Numbered from the stretch's first letter, positions 1 to 9,547 are shown. The stretch is DNA of 64,000 nt from Ferruginibacter sp. (GCA_013141115.1 JABFRP010000001.1:186001-250000); one strand, 5' to 3'. Program-made: numbers and translations. Notes: generated by a model from the sequence alone, not told the origin.

Positions 1-2
1 TG

Positions 3-773
3 CAGTATATCAAGATTGCCAATGCAGGGCATACTGGTGGTAGTTTATCCTGCACCGATATTTTAAATGTGCTGTACAATAAAGTACTGAACGTATCACC
101 AGAAAACTTTTCATCACCTGACAGAGACAGGTATATACAAAGCAAGGGGCATTGCGTGGAAGCATTGTTTGTGGTACTGGCCGATAAGGGGTTTTTTCCT
201 GAGGAAGATTTGAATACACTATGTAAATACCAATCGCATTATATTGGGCATCCTACAAAAAAAGTAAAAGGGGTAGAACAAAATACCGGCGCATTGGGAC
301 ATGGATTACCTATTGCAACCGGTACTGCATTAGCAGGAAAGATGGATAAGAAAGATTACAAAGTGTACACTTTAATGGGCGATGGTGAATTGCCGGAAGG
401 TAGTAATTGGGAGGCCGCATTAAGTGCAGCACAATATAAACTGGATAATTTGTGCGCCATTGTAGATAAGAATGGATTACAAATTACTGCCGCTACAAAA
501 GATGTGTGCAATACCGATCCATTGGATAAAAAATGGGAAGCCTTTGGATGGGCAGTTAAAGAAGTGAATGGAAATGATGTAGAAGAACTACTGGCTGCAT
601 TCAACAGTTTGCCTTTTGAAAAAGGAAAACCTTCTGTGATTATTGCCCACACTATCAAAGGGAAAGGGGTAAGTTACATGGAGAATCAGTTGAAGTGGCA
701 TCATGGAGTGCCCACCAATGAAGAATACGAATTAGCACAACAAGAATTAGATAAAGCATTAAGTGAATTATAA
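3..773 (+). CDS. Transketolase N-terminal subunit (5' end outside window)
   Basis: The reading frame is open from the first bases of the window, so the true start lies upstream. It is the thiamine-diphosphate-binding half of a split transketolase. Visible marks are AGHTGGSLS near the start (AGHPGGS-like) and the ThDP motif GDGELPEGSNWEAA followed about 20 residues later by DKNG. The partner subunit follows directly, with its ATG one base after this stop codon. Split transketolases of this kind include AptA/AptB of D-apiose catabolism, which move a glycolaldehyde-type unit of apulose 4-phosphate to glyceraldehyde 3-phosphate. The neighbouring ABC importer and FGGY kinase support that role. The alternative is an ordinary pentose-phosphate transketolase half. 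Family assignment is secure; substrate is inferred from context. Confidence 0.9.
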   Translation, partial: QYIKIANAGHTGGSLSCTDILNVLYNKVLNVSPENFSSPDRDRYIQSKGHCVEALFVVLADKGFFPEEDLNTLCKYQSHYIGHPTKKVKGVEQNTGALGHGLPIATGTALAGKMDKKDYKVYTLMGDGELPEGSNWEAALSAAQYKLDNLCAIVDKNGLQITAATKDVCNTDPLDKKWEAFGWAVKEVNGNDVEELLAAFNSLPFEKGKPSVIIAHTIKGKGVSYMENQLKWHHGVPTNEEYELAQQELDKALSEL

Positions 774-774
774 A

Positions 775-1731
775 ATGGCAGAGCAAATAAATACCAATAG
801 TTATAAAGCCAACCTGGAAATATTTTCAGAAACCTTGCAGCGGTTAGCAGTGGAGGATAAAAATATTGTGGCAGTAACCAGCGACAGCAGAGGCTCGGGT
901 AAGTTGGTGCCTTACGGAAAAAAGTTTCCGGAGCAAATGGTGGAAGTAGGTATTGCTGAACAGAATTTGGTAGGTGTGGCTGCAGGATTGGCATCTTGCG
1001 GAAAAAAAGTTTTTGCTGTTTCGCCAGCCTGTTTTTTAACCGCAAGAGCATTGGAGCAAATAAAAAATGATGTAGCCTATAGCGATAACCCGGTGAATTT
1101 GATTGGCATTAGCGCTGGTGTAAGTTATGGGGCATTAGGTAGCACACATCACAGCTTACATGATTATGCTGCATTGCGTGCCATCAACAATATTATAATT
1201 GTAGCGCCGGCAGATAATTTTGAAACAGAAAAAGCGATTGAACTGGCAGCAGCAACGGACAAACCGGTGTATTTACGTTTTGGTAAAAAACCGATGCCGC
1301 CATTAAAAGAAATAAACGAAGATGTATTTGCTTTTGGCAAAGGAAGAGTGATTTGCGAAGGCGATGATGTGGCGATAATAGCAACCGGAGAAGCGGTGTA
1401 TCCGGCATTGCAGGCAGCGCAACAATTAAAATTGCAAAATATCAATGCCACGGTGATTAGTATGCACACCATAAAACCTTTGGACACTGCATTGATTGCA
1501 ACGCTTGCCCAAAAATGCAAAGCCATTGTTACCGTAGAAGAGCATAGTGTTAATGGGGGATTGGGAGAAGCCTGTGCATCATACTTGTTGCAAAACGGTT
1601 ATGCAAAACCATTTAAGATCATTGGTATTCCCGATGAATATACCGTAACCGGATCGCAAACAGAGATTATGGATCATTATGGAATTAGTGGAAATGGAAT
1701 TGCAGAGTCAATAGAAAGTTTGATAAAATAA
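775..1731 (+). CDS. Transketolase C-terminal subunit
   Basis: Pyrimidine-binding and C-terminal domains of a split transketolase (about 318 aa). The motif VGIAEQNLVGVAAGLA carries the glutamate that activates the ThDP aminopyrimidine ring. The start is taken as the ATG at 775 (MAEQ...), just after the stop of the N-terminal subunit. An in-frame GTG at 763 would overlap the upstream gene and add only four residues. The gene pair is translationally close-coupled and must form a heteromer to be active. Two strong hairpins follow the stop codon and probably end this transcript or separate it from the importer genes. AptB of the apiose pathway is the proposed counterpart, based on the importer and kinase downstream. 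Confidence 0.92.
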   Translation: MAEQINTNSYKANLEIFSETLQRLAVEDKNIVAVTSDSRGSGKLVPYGKKFPEQMVEVGIAEQNLVGVAAGLASCGKKVFAVSPACFLTARALEQIKNDVAYSDNPVNLIGISAGVSYGALGSTHHSLHDYAALRAINNIIIVAPADNFETEKAIELAAATDKPVYLRFGKKPMPPLKEINEDVFAFGKGRVICEGDDVAIIATGEAVYPALQAAQQLKLQNINATVISMHTIKPLDTALIATLAQKCKAIVTVEEHSVNGGLGEACASYLLQNGYAKPFKIIGIPDEYTVTGSQTEIMDHYGISGNGIAESIESLIK

Positions 1732-1743
1732 AATATAGCTGAC

Positions 1744-1769
1744 TTCCCCCTGACTTCAGCCAGGGGGAA
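1744..1769. terminator. Perfect 9-bp hairpin after transketolase
   Basis: TTCCCCCTG, an 8-base loop, then CAGGGGGAA. It sits 13 bases after the transketolase stop codon. There is no T-run on the plus strand, so it may be a REP-type palindrome or mRNA stabiliser rather than a classical terminator. Confidence 0.5.
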
Positions 1770-1788
1770 AAGAAATATAAAATTTTCG

Positions 1789-1820
1789 GGCTTTAGCCCA
1801 GCAATGATTGGGTTAAAGCC
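1789..1820. repeat. Palindrome GGCTTTAGCCC / GGGTTAAAGCC
   Basis: A second imperfect hairpin in the same gap: GGCTTTAGCCC, a 10-base loop, GGGTTAAAGCC. Together with the hairpin at 1744 it fills the space before the lipoprotein gene. It resembles the palindromes found between other genes of this window rather than a promoter element. Confidence 0.5.
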
Positions 1821-1887
1821 TCAAACAAATTTGATAATGATCTACAGGTTAAAACATGTACCAATAAAAAATAAAAAATTGATCTAT

Positions 1888-2841
1888 ATGAAAAAAATCA
1901 CACGACTTTCTTTTCTTTTAGTACTAGGTTCATTCTTTGTTTTTTCTGCCTGCAACAATGCCGGTGGTGAAAAAAAGAAAGCAAAAAAAATGGCGATCGT
2001 AGTTTCTACCCTAAACAATCCATGGTTTGTTTTTTTAGCAGAAACTGCTGCGGCAAAAGCAAAAGCATTAGGCTACGAAACCAAAATATTTGATTCGCAA
2101 AATAACACCGCAACAGAAACGGATAATTTTGAAAATATACTGGTATCAGATTACTGTGCCATTTTATTTAACCCTACAGATGCCGATGGCTCGGTTGCTA
2201 ATGTAAAAAAAGCAAAGGAAGCAGGAGTGCCTGTTTTTTGTATGGACAGGGAGATTAATGCAAAAGGTGTGGCTACTTCGCAAATATTATCTGATGGCTA
2301 TAGTGGCAGTGTAGAAATTGCAAAATATTTTGTGGAAGTACTCAACAAAAAAGGCACTTATGTTGAATTGTTAGGCATCACCGGCGATAATAATACCAAG
2401 GCAAGATCATCAGGTTTTCATAGCGTGGTGGATAATTATCCTGAATTGAAAATGGTGGCACAGCAAAGCGCCGACTTTGATCGTAATAAAGGCATGGAAG
2501 TAATGGAATCGATGTTGCAGGCGCACCCGGATATTACCGGCGTGTTTTGTGGTAACGATGCAATGGCCATGGGCGCTTACCAGGCATTGGTGGGTGCAGG
2601 AAAAGAAAAGACCGTAAAAGTATTTGGATTTGATGGGGCAGATGATGCAGTGAAATCGATAAAAGAAAATAAACTGGTAGCAACAGGGATGCAGTTTCCG
2701 AAGGTGATGGCAGAAAAAGCAGCGCAGTTTGCAGATGAATATTATAATGGCAAAAGAGATTTTGCAGAAAAAATTCCGGTAGCAGTGGAACTGGTTACTG
2801 CAAAAAATGTAGATAATTATATTGGCTTCGGAAAAAAATAA
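1888..2841 (+). CDS. Sugar ABC transporter substrate-binding lipoprotein
   Basis: Periplasmic-binding protein of the ribose (RbsB, peripla_BP_4) type, about 317 aa. It starts at the ATG at 1888, which gives a clean lipoprotein signal with lipobox FVFSAC (acceptor Cys22); a longer frame from 1804 would place untypical residues before it and run through the palindrome. The mature part shows the family hallmarks [14 protein letters not shown] and [13 protein letters not shown]. It would capture a pentose-like sugar and deliver it to the permease and ATPase encoded next. Beside a split transketolase and an FGGY kinase, D-apiose is a reasonable ligand, but ribose, allose or a similar sugar cannot be excluded. 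Confidence 0.9.
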   Translation: MKKITRLSFLLVLGSFFVFSACNNAGGEKKKAKKMAIVVSTLNNPWFVFLAETAAAKAKALGYETKIFDSQNNTATETDNFENILVSDYCAILFNPTDADGSVANVKKAKEAGVPVFCMDREINAKGVATSQILSDGYSGSVEIAKYFVEVLNKKGTYVELLGITGDNNTKARSSGFHSVVDNYPELKMVAQQSADFDRNKGMEVMESMLQAHPDITGVFCGNDAMAMGAYQALVGAGKEKTVKVFGFDGADDAVKSIKENKLVATGMQFPKVMAEKAAQFADEYYNGKRDFAEKIPVAVELVTAKNVDNYIGFGKK

Positions 2842-2844
2842 GGC

Positions 2845-3474
2845 ATGAACAAAAAGTGGATCGGGTATATTATTTTGATATCTGTGGCAGGTTTGCTCCT
2901 GTACAACAGCGTGTATTTTAAAAAGCTGGATGCAAAGGGAATAACAGCAGCTGCTGCAATTACTGATCTTGATCTTGCACAGTTTGCACAACAATTCTTT
3001 ACAAAAACATTTACGCCTTATATGGACAGTGCTGTTGAAATGAACAGCTTTGTTCAACAATTAAAAGCTGATGCTAAAGGAACAGTGGCAAAATATGCTA
3101 AAACCCAGGGCATTGGTAATACGGCTTATGTTTTGGTAAAAGGCGAAGGCACCATTACTTCGGTTAATGAAGATGTTGTTATTGCTGCCATAAATACAAA
3201 CGATAATGTAAAACTAAACACCGGCGTATATTTTGGTAATGCGGTAAGGGATGTTACCGGTAAAATAAGGATGGGTGATTTTAGCAACACGATGGATTAT
3301 AACACGGTATCAACTACATTAAATAAAATAGTGCAAACTCAAATTGTGGTTCCATTTAAAGCAAAGGCTGCAAAAGGAACGCACCTGCAATTTGTAGCTT
3401 GTGCAGAGATCAATACAGAACAGGTTAATACTGATAATATACTGTTACTGCCGGTTAAAATAACTTATAAATAA
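2845..3474 (+). CDS. DUF2291 family envelope protein
   Basis: About 209 aa with one N-terminal hydrophobic segment (roughly residues 5-22), then a soluble domain outside the membrane. It matches the DUF2291 family as I recall it: small envelope proteins encoded within RbsABC-type sugar importer operons. The start codon lies three bases after the lipoprotein stop. No catalytic motif is visible. Its constant company with sugar ABC genes suggests an accessory role in transport, but the function is unknown. Confidence 0.75.
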   Translation: MNKKWIGYIILISVAGLLLYNSVYFKKLDAKGITAAAAITDLDLAQFAQQFFTKTFTPYMDSAVEMNSFVQQLKADAKGTVAKYAKTQGIGNTAYVLVKGEGTITSVNEDVVIAAINTNDNVKLNTGVYFGNAVRDVTGKIRMGDFSNTMDYNTVSTTLNKIVQTQIVVPFKAKAAKGTHLQFVACAEINTEQVNTDNILLLPVKITYK

Positions 3475-3514
3475 AAACATCCAAACAGTTCTGCCAGCCG
3501 GCAGAGATGTGGCT

Positions 3515-5011
3515 ATGCTGGTAACAAAAAACATAACAAAAAAATTCCCCGGTGTAATTGCACTGGAAAATGTCAATTTAAAAATTGATGCCGGGAAAGT
3601 TACGGCTATCATTGGCGAGAATGGCGCCGGTAAATCTACCCTGATGAAAATTTTATCGGGCGTATATCCTGATTACGAGGGAGAAATTATTTTTAAAGAT
3701 CAGCCGGTGAATTTTGCCGGAACGGCCGACGCACAAAAAGCCGGCATCGCCATCATTCACCAGGAATTAAATTTAATTCCGTACTTAACCATTACCGAAA
3801 ATATTTTTTTAGGAAGAGAGTTGGGCAATGCATTTGGTATACTGGATAAAAAAGCCATGCATGCAAAAGCAAAAACATTGCTGGATACTTTACATGTTGA
3901 TGTTAATCCTGATACATTGGTGGCCGATTTAAAAGTTGGCCAGCAACAAATGGTGGAAATTGCAAAAGCATTATTATTGGATGCCGATCTTATTATTATG
4001 GATGAACCCACTTCGGCCATTACAGAAGCGGAAGTGGAAACTTTATTTAAAGTGATCGAAAAATTACGCAGCGAAAATAAAGCCATCGTTTACATCTCTC
4101 ATAAATTAAATGAGCTGTTTAAAATTGCCGATAATTACGTGGTATTAAGAGATGGGAAAACCATTGAAACTGGTTTAATGCAATCCATGACCCATGATGA
4201 ACTGATAAAAAAAATGGTGGGCAGGGCAATTGTACCCATGCAAAAAGAACTGGCAGATGCCAATGCCAAAGAATTGTTGCGTATAGAAAATATTTGCCTG
4301 AAACAAAAAAACAAGGCTTCTAAATTGCATAACATTTCTTTTAACGTTAATGGCGGCGAAATTGTGGGCGTGTTTGGTTTAATGGGCGCAGGCCGCACCG
4401 AACTTTTGGAAACTATTTTTGGTGTACATCCTGCGGCATCATCGGGAAGCGTTACGGTTAACAATAAAAATATTACTATAAAAAAACCTGCTGATGCCAT
4501 AAGGGCTGGCATTGTATTATTACCGGAAGACCGTAAAAAAGATGGACTGGTGTTGGGTATGGAAGTTAAAAAAAATATCAGCCTGCCTTGTTTACATGAG
4601 GTAGAAAAAATGGGTTTGCTAAATGATAAAAAAGAAAGTACGCTGGCGAAAAAACATATTCAGCAATTAGGAATAAAAACACCTTCGGAAAACCAGGTTA
4701 CTAAAAATTTAAGTGGCGGCAACCAGCAAAAGATCGTACTGGCCAAATGGCTGGAACGTAATCCAAAAGTGTTGTTACTGGACGAACCCACCCGTGGCAT
4801 TGATGTAAATGCAAAGAACGAAATGTATAAACTGATGCAGGAACTGGCCGGCAAGGGAATGGCGATTGTAATGGTATCATCGGAGCTAACAGAGATACTA
4901 ACGGTTTCAAACAGGATCATTGTAATGGCCGAAGGAAAGATCACCGCTATTATTCCGGCAGGCGAAGCCACAGAAGACAATGTACTTAAAGCAGCAATTT
5001 CAATTAATTAA
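3515..5011 (+). CDS. Sugar ABC transporter ATPase, two cassettes (RbsA/MglA type)
   Basis: About 498 aa with two ABC domains in tandem. The first has Walker A GENGAGKST, signature LKVGQQQMVEIAKA and Walker B LIIMDEPTSA. The second has the degenerate P-loop GLMGAGRTELLE, signature LSGGNQQKIVLAKW and Walker B LLLDEPTRGID. This asymmetry is typical of RbsA/MglA/XylG ATPases. I prefer the ATG at 3515 (MLVTKNIT); a GTG at 3509 in frame would add two residues. It energises the permease encoded next. Confidence 0.95.
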   Translation: MLVTKNITKKFPGVIALENVNLKIDAGKVTAIIGENGAGKSTLMKILSGVYPDYEGEIIFKDQPVNFAGTADAQKAGIAIIHQELNLIPYLTITENIFLGRELGNAFGILDKKAMHAKAKTLLDTLHVDVNPDTLVADLKVGQQQMVEIAKALLLDADLIIMDEPTSAITEAEVETLFKVIEKLRSENKAIVYISHKLNELFKIADNYVVLRDGKTIETGLMQSMTHDELIKKMVGRAIVPMQKELADANAKELLRIENICLKQKNKASKLHNISFNVNGGEIVGVFGLMGAGRTELLETIFGVHPAASSGSVTVNNKNITIKKPADAIRAGIVLLPEDRKKDGLVLGMEVKKNISLPCLHEVEKMGLLNDKKESTLAKKHIQQLGIKTPSENQVTKNLSGGNQQKIVLAKWLERNPKVLLLDEPTRGIDVNAKNEMYKLMQELAGKGMAIVMVSSELTEILTVSNRIIVMAEGKITAIIPAGEATEDNVLKAAISIN

Positions 5012-5013
5012 CA

Positions 5014-5988
5014 ATGAGTTTTTCTTTAAATAATAATCATTTTTCCAAATTGCAGTCGTTGATCGCACTGTTCATGCTGTGCGTAGTGTTTGCAGTACTG
5101 TCGGATAAATTTTTTACGATAGCCAATGGCTTAAATGTAATGCGGCAGATATCGGTGAATATTTGTATTGCAGTGGGCATGACCTTAATAATTCTTACAG
5201 CAGGCATCGACCTGTCAGTTGGCTCGGTGCTGGCATTGTGCGGTGCAGTTACAGCCGGCTTATTAAAAAACGGCATTGCGTTGCCTTCACTTAATTTATT
5301 TATCGGCTTTACTATTTTAGGTGCTATACTTGCGGGTATTGTAGTGGGCAGTTTACTGGGTTTTTTTAACGGCCTGGTGATCACTAAATTTAAAGTGCCG
5401 CCTTTTGTGGCTACGCTGGCCATGCTTACCATTGCACGGGGCCTTACCATGTTATACAGCAATGGTTTTCCTATCAGCTCATTCAATAGCGCCTTTACTT
5501 TTATTGGTGGTGGCTGGTTGTTGGGGCTACCCGTTCCCGTTTGGATAGCTGCGCTGATCGTAATTACAGCCATCATTGTTACAAAAAAAATAAAACTGGG
5601 CCGTTATATTTTTGCTATTGGCGGCAATGAAAATGCTGCCCGGCTTTCGGGTATCAATATCAACCGGGTAAAGATAATGGTATATACCATTGCAGGCGCA
5701 CTGGCTGCCGTGGGTGGTATTATAGTTACCGCCCGTTTGGATTCGGCACAACCCAATGCCGGTACCAGTTACGAGTTGGACGCCATTGCTGCAGTGGTTA
5801 TCGGCGGCACTTCGTTAAGCGGTGGCCGTGGCAGTATTTGGGGTACCGTTTTAGGCGCATTGATCATCGGTGTATTGAATAATGGATTGGTGTTGCTGGA
5901 TGTGTCGCCTTTTTGGCAACAGGTGGTTAAAGGCGGCGTGATTTTATTAGCGGTAATTATTGATAAGATGAATTCGAAGAATGAGTAA
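5014..5988 (+). CDS. Sugar ABC transporter permease (RbsC type)
   Basis: Membrane protein of about 324 aa with roughly eight or more hydrophobic segments. It contains the family motif ILTAGIDLSVGSVLAL and, near the C-terminus, AAVVIGGTSLSGGRGSIWGT, both typical of RbsC/AraH/XylH permeases. The gene begins two bases after the ATPase stop and completes the lipoprotein-DUF2291-ATPase-permease importer operon. Confidence 0.95.
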   Translation: MSFSLNNNHFSKLQSLIALFMLCVVFAVLSDKFFTIANGLNVMRQISVNICIAVGMTLIILTAGIDLSVGSVLALCGAVTAGLLKNGIALPSLNLFIGFTILGAILAGIVVGSLLGFFNGLVITKFKVPPFVATLAMLTIARGLTMLYSNGFPISSFNSAFTFIGGGWLLGLPVPVWIAALIVITAIIVTKKIKLGRYIFAIGGNENAARLSGININRVKIMVYTIAGALAAVGGIIVTARLDSAQPNAGTSYELDAIAAVVIGGTSLSGGRGSIWGTVLGALIIGVLNNGLVLLDVSPFWQQVVKGGVILLAVIIDKMNSKNE

Positions 5989-6290
5989 GTTTTTTTGCAC
6001 CGGGTAAAGAAGCGATGTTGACGTAGTATCAAAGTGTAGTCTAATGCGGAGAAATAGCATAAGCCGTTCCTACGGAACGGAAATACATTTTTTAATAGTC
6101 AGTTACTCACAAAATGCCCCGATGGGGCAGTGAATGCAGATTAAATGTAAGGGTATAAATTTTTAGTGCAATTGTATTTTGTTCCATAGGAACATTTTAT
6201 AGGTAGAAAATAAAGTTTAAAGTTAAAATCGTTCCGTAGGAACGGCTTGTGCATGGAAAATGTTTTAAAATTAGCAAGGGTAAAATAAAA
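5989..6290. repeat. Palindrome-rich gap between permease and kinase genes
   Basis: No gene is visible here. At least four short palindromes occur: CCGTTCC-tac-GGAACGG (6064-6080), TGCCCC-gat-GGGGCA (6115-6129), GTTCC-ata-GGAAC (6181-6193) and CGTTCC-gta-GGAACG (6230-6244). The same two stem types recur at 9368-9436 and 48204-48267, so this is a dispersed REP-like family. The last copy lies within the leader of the kinase gene. Confidence 0.75.
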
Positions 6291-7781
6291 ATGACCAGTA
6301 ACAAATATATATTAGCAATCGACCAGGGTACCAGCTCCACCAAGACATTAATTTTTGATGCCGCAGGTATTGCCATTGCCAAAGGCGTTGAAACTTTACA
6401 TACCAATTATTTAGATAATGGTTTTGTAGAGCAAGAGCCCGAAACCATATTTCAAAACGTTCTGGCATCCATAAAAAAATGTTTAACTCAATTTGAAGAA
6501 AGAGGAATTGATAAAAATGAAATTGTTGCTATTGGCATTTCCAATCAAAGAGAAACTTTTGTAGTATGGGATGAAAATGGAAAACCTTTGCACAATGCGG
6601 TGGTATGGCAATGCAAACGTTCGGTACATATTTGTGAGCAATTGAAGCAACAGAATTTATCTGCAACTATTACTCAAAAAACCGGATTGCTCATCGATCC
6701 CTATTTTTCTGCCACCAAACTTATCTGGCTATTTCAAAACAATGAAGCCATAAAACAAGCCGTACAAAATGGTACTGCTTTTTTTGGCACTGTCGACACT
6801 TGGTTATTGTACAAACTCACCAACGGAGCGGAATACGCAACCGATTATACCAATGCTTCAAGAACTTTATTATTCAACCTGCATACCTTGCAATGGGATG
6901 AAGAATTGATTAGCCAATTTGGTTTAACAGGAATTAATTTGCCGACGATAAAATCTTCGTCGGCAGCATTTGGCACAACTGATTGTAATGGGATATTTAA
7001 AAATAAAATACCTGTTACCGCATTAATTGGCGATTCACATGCCGCCGCATTTGGCGAAGGTTGTTTTGAAAAGGGCACAGCAAAAGCCACATTGGGCACC
7101 GGTTGCAGCATATTGATGAATATTGGCTACAAGCCGGTACAATCACAAAACGGAATGGTAACTACTATTTGCTGGAGCATTGCAGGAAGAATTGATTACG
7201 CACTGGAAGGTGTAATTGTAAGTTGCGGTGCCACCATTGAATGGTTGAAGAATGAATTAAATTTATTTACAGATAGCGCAGCAACAGCAGCAATGGCCAG
7301 TGCAGTTGTTGATAATGGCGGTGTGTATTTGATCCCTGCATTCAGCGGATTAGGTTCACCGTATTGGGATATGGATCGCAAAGCCTCTTTAACAGGGATG
7401 AGTTTCGGCACTACAAAAAATCATTTGGTAAGGGCAGCCCTGGAATCCATTCCTTATCAAATTAAAGATGTAATTGTGGCCATGGAGAAAGGTGCCAGCG
7501 TTACTTTAAAAGAACTGAATGCAGATGGTGGCATTACGACTAATGAATTTGTGATTCAATTTTTGGCCGACCTGTTACAAAAGAATGTCGCCACCATTGG
7601 TAACCCTGATGTATCAGCATTAGGTGCTGCATACCTTGCAGGATTGCAATCGGGTGTATATTTAAGTATCGAACAGCTGCAACAACTGAATAAAGAAAAA
7701 AAATATCATCAACCATCAACTGAAACAGCGAGTGTAAATAAAGGGTATGATGGCTGGCTAAAAACAATACATAATAAATGA
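6291..7781 (+). CDS. FGGY-family carbohydrate kinase (glycerol kinase-like; apulose kinase candidate)
   Basis: About 496 aa. FGGY features are seen in order: the N-terminal phosphate loop AIDQGTSSTKTLIFD, GISNQRETFVVWD, DPYFSATKLIWL, the TLGTGCS loop and the C-terminal NADGGITTNEFVIQFLADLL. By motif it is closest to glycerol kinases. The start at 6291 is the ATG that begins the conserved domain; an earlier in-frame ATG at 6249 lies in repeat DNA. Standing after a split transketolase and a pentose-type importer, it may phosphorylate apulose (AplK role), giving the ketose phosphate that the transketolase uses. Glycerol or a tetrulose remain possible substrates. Confidence 0.85.
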   Translation: MTSNKYILAIDQGTSSTKTLIFDAAGIAIAKGVETLHTNYLDNGFVEQEPETIFQNVLASIKKCLTQFEERGIDKNEIVAIGISNQRETFVVWDENGKPLHNAVVWQCKRSVHICEQLKQQNLSATITQKTGLLIDPYFSATKLIWLFQNNEAIKQAVQNGTAFFGTVDTWLLYKLTNGAEYATDYTNASRTLLFNLHTLQWDEELISQFGLTGINLPTIKSSSAAFGTTDCNGIFKNKIPVTALIGDSHAAAFGEGCFEKGTAKATLGTGCSILMNIGYKPVQSQNGMVTTICWSIAGRIDYALEGVIVSCGATIEWLKNELNLFTDSAATAAMASAVVDNGGVYLIPAFSGLGSPYWDMDRKASLTGMSFGTTKNHLVRAALESIPYQIKDVIVAMEKGASVTLKELNADGGITTNEFVIQFLADLLQKNVATIGNPDVSALGAAYLAGLQSGVYLSIEQLQQLNKEKKYHQPSTETASVNKGYDGWLKTIHNK

Positions 7782-9331
7782 GAAGATGCTTAAAATACTT
7801 CGTGTTGCTTTGTGTTTGTTGTATCGCTCTGGTTCAATCAACCAGCGCTCAAAATAAACCGTTTGTTTTAAAGCAATCGTCTTACAAACATTATGTTGAT
7901 TATTTCAACAAAATGGAAGATGAAAATATAAAGCAAGCTATACCCAACGACAGCGCCTGGAACTGGATGCAAAAAAATATTCCACTCTTTGAATGTCCGC
8001 AACAAAACTTTGAAGAAATATTTTATTACCGCTGGTGGACGCTGCGTAAGCATATTAAGAAAACAGAAAAGGGTTTTGTGTTTACCGAGTTTTTGGTACA
8101 GAGGAGTTATGCGGACAAATACAATCTTATTGCCAGCGCATTAGGTCATCACATTTACGAAAGCCGCTGGCTGCATGATAAAAAGTACATGGACGATAAT
8201 TTAAAGCTGTGGTACCGTGGTAATGATGGTAAGCCTATGAAGAAACTACGTTTTTACAGTGGCTGGAATGAAGATGCTATTTATAATCGTTATTTGGTGA
8301 ATGGGGATAAAAAATTTGTGGCTGACCTGTTGCCCGATTTGGAAGCAAATTATAGGGCATGGGTTTCTGAAAGAAAAGGTGCTGACAGTTTATTTTGGCA
8401 ATATGATGTAAGAGATGCAATGGAAGAGACAATAAGTGGTGGTAGAAAAGAGAAAAACCCAAGGCCGAGTATTAATGGATATATGTACGGCAATGCAGTT
8501 GCATTATTTAAGATGTATACTCTGACCGGGAATCCCACATTTTTAGATTATGGTGAATATTTCTTAGAATCAAAATCAATTAAAAGAAATGTCCAACAAA
8601 AATTATGGAATAGTAACCATTCTTTTTTTGAAGTAAGAAAAGAACAAGGCGATACTTTAGCAAACGTAAAAGAAGAAATTGGATTTATTCCCTGGTATTT
8701 TAATATGCCTGATAGTAATTACAGTCTTGCATGGAAAAGTTTAACCGATACTAAAACATTTTGTGCGCCATTTGGTATTACTACAGCCGATAGAAGTCAT
8801 CCGCTGTTTCGCACTCATGGTTGTTGTAAATGCGAATGGGATGGTGCCGTTTGGCCTTTTGCCACTTCGCAAACCTTAACTGCCATGGCCAACCTGCTGA
8901 ATAATTATAAACAGGATTATGTAGCAGACTCCAATTATTTTTCTTTGTTAAATACTTATGTAGAATCGCAGTACTACCGCGGCCGCCCCTATATTGGCGA
9001 ATACCTCGACGAGAAAACCGGTTACTGGTTAAAAGGTGATGAAGAAAGAAGCCGTTACTACAATCACTCTACTTTTAATGATTTAATTATAACTGGTTTG
9101 GTAGGCTTGCGGCCAAGAGCAGATGCTTTGATAGAAGTACATCCATTATTACCTGCAAATAAATGGGATTGGTTTTGTTTAGATAATGTATTGTACCATG
9201 GAAAAATAATTACTATCATTTGGGATAAAACTGGATTGAAATATAAAAAAGGAAAAGGCCTGAGTGTTTTTGTAAATGGGAAAAGAATTGCAGTATCGGA
9301 AAAATTGGAAAGAGTAAGTGGAAAAATTTGA
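7778..9331 (+). CDS. Secreted six-hairpin glycosidase-like protein
   Basis: About 517 aa, overlapping the kinase stop by four bases. The signal peptide ends near VQSTSAQ. The mature part is rich in paired helices with aromatic residues, as in (alpha/alpha)6-barrel glycosidases. Marks are FYYRWWTLRKH, SGWNEDAI, the acidic DVRDAMEETISGGR, and EWDGAVWPFATSQTLTAM, a motif familiar from MGH1/trehalase-like glycoside hydrolases. I cannot name the CAZy family with certainty. Since beta-L-arabinofuranosidases of RG-II (GH142) have this fold, that family should be tested first. Expected location: periplasm. Confidence 0.65.
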   Translation: MRRCLKYFVLLCVCCIALVQSTSAQNKPFVLKQSSYKHYVDYFNKMEDENIKQAIPNDSAWNWMQKNIPLFECPQQNFEEIFYYRWWTLRKHIKKTEKGFVFTEFLVQRSYADKYNLIASALGHHIYESRWLHDKKYMDDNLKLWYRGNDGKPMKKLRFYSGWNEDAIYNRYLVNGDKKFVADLLPDLEANYRAWVSERKGADSLFWQYDVRDAMEETISGGRKEKNPRPSINGYMYGNAVALFKMYTLTGNPTFLDYGEYFLESKSIKRNVQQKLWNSNHSFFEVRKEQGDTLANVKEEIGFIPWYFNMPDSNYSLAWKSLTDTKTFCAPFGITTADRSHPLFRTHGCCKCEWDGAVWPFATSQTLTAMANLLNNYKQDYVADSNYFSLLNTYVESQYYRGRPYIGEYLDEKTGYWLKGDEERSRYYNHSTFNDLIITGLVGLRPRADALIEVHPLLPANKWDWFCLDNVLYHGKIITIIWDKTGLKYKKGKGLSVFVNGKRIAVSEKLERVSGKI

Positions 9332-9547
9332 TGGTAAAAGGTTATCAGATTTTGTGTGTCGTTACTTCGTCCCGTTAGGGACGGTTCGTGGTTAGAAAAA
9401 TAAAAAAATGTTCGTAGTTCTCGTTCCGTAGGAACGGCTGGTGCTTTTTCTCCGCTTCAATAAAAGCTGAATAAAGAACTTAAAGCACAAGAGTGCGACG
9501 CCAATGAAGATGAGGAAAGAAATATTGCTGGTCTCAAAAAAATAAAA
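9332..9547. repeat. Gap with CGTCCC/GTTCC palindromes and a ~100-base dispersed element
   Basis: Two short palindromes, CGTCCC-gtta-GGGACG (9368-9383) and CGTTCC-gta-GGAACG (9422-9436), precede a copy of a dispersed element (about 9447-9545). That element begins CTCCGCTTCAATAAA, has the core AAGAGTGCGACGCCAATG and ends in a tract CAAAAAAATAAA. Related copies lie at 48290-48385 and 63860-63960, plus a reverse partial copy at 51421-51490. Here the element runs to the GH2 start codon and supplies its A-rich leader. Confidence 0.75.

Noticed and set aside
356..658. Minus-strand open frames opposite the transketolase and other long genes
   Set aside because: They follow the codon pattern of the plus-strand gene, have no recognisable domains and no leader; antisense shadows.
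1804..1887. 28-residue extension of the binding lipoprotein
   Set aside because: It starts in a palindrome and would bury the lipoprotein signal peptide.
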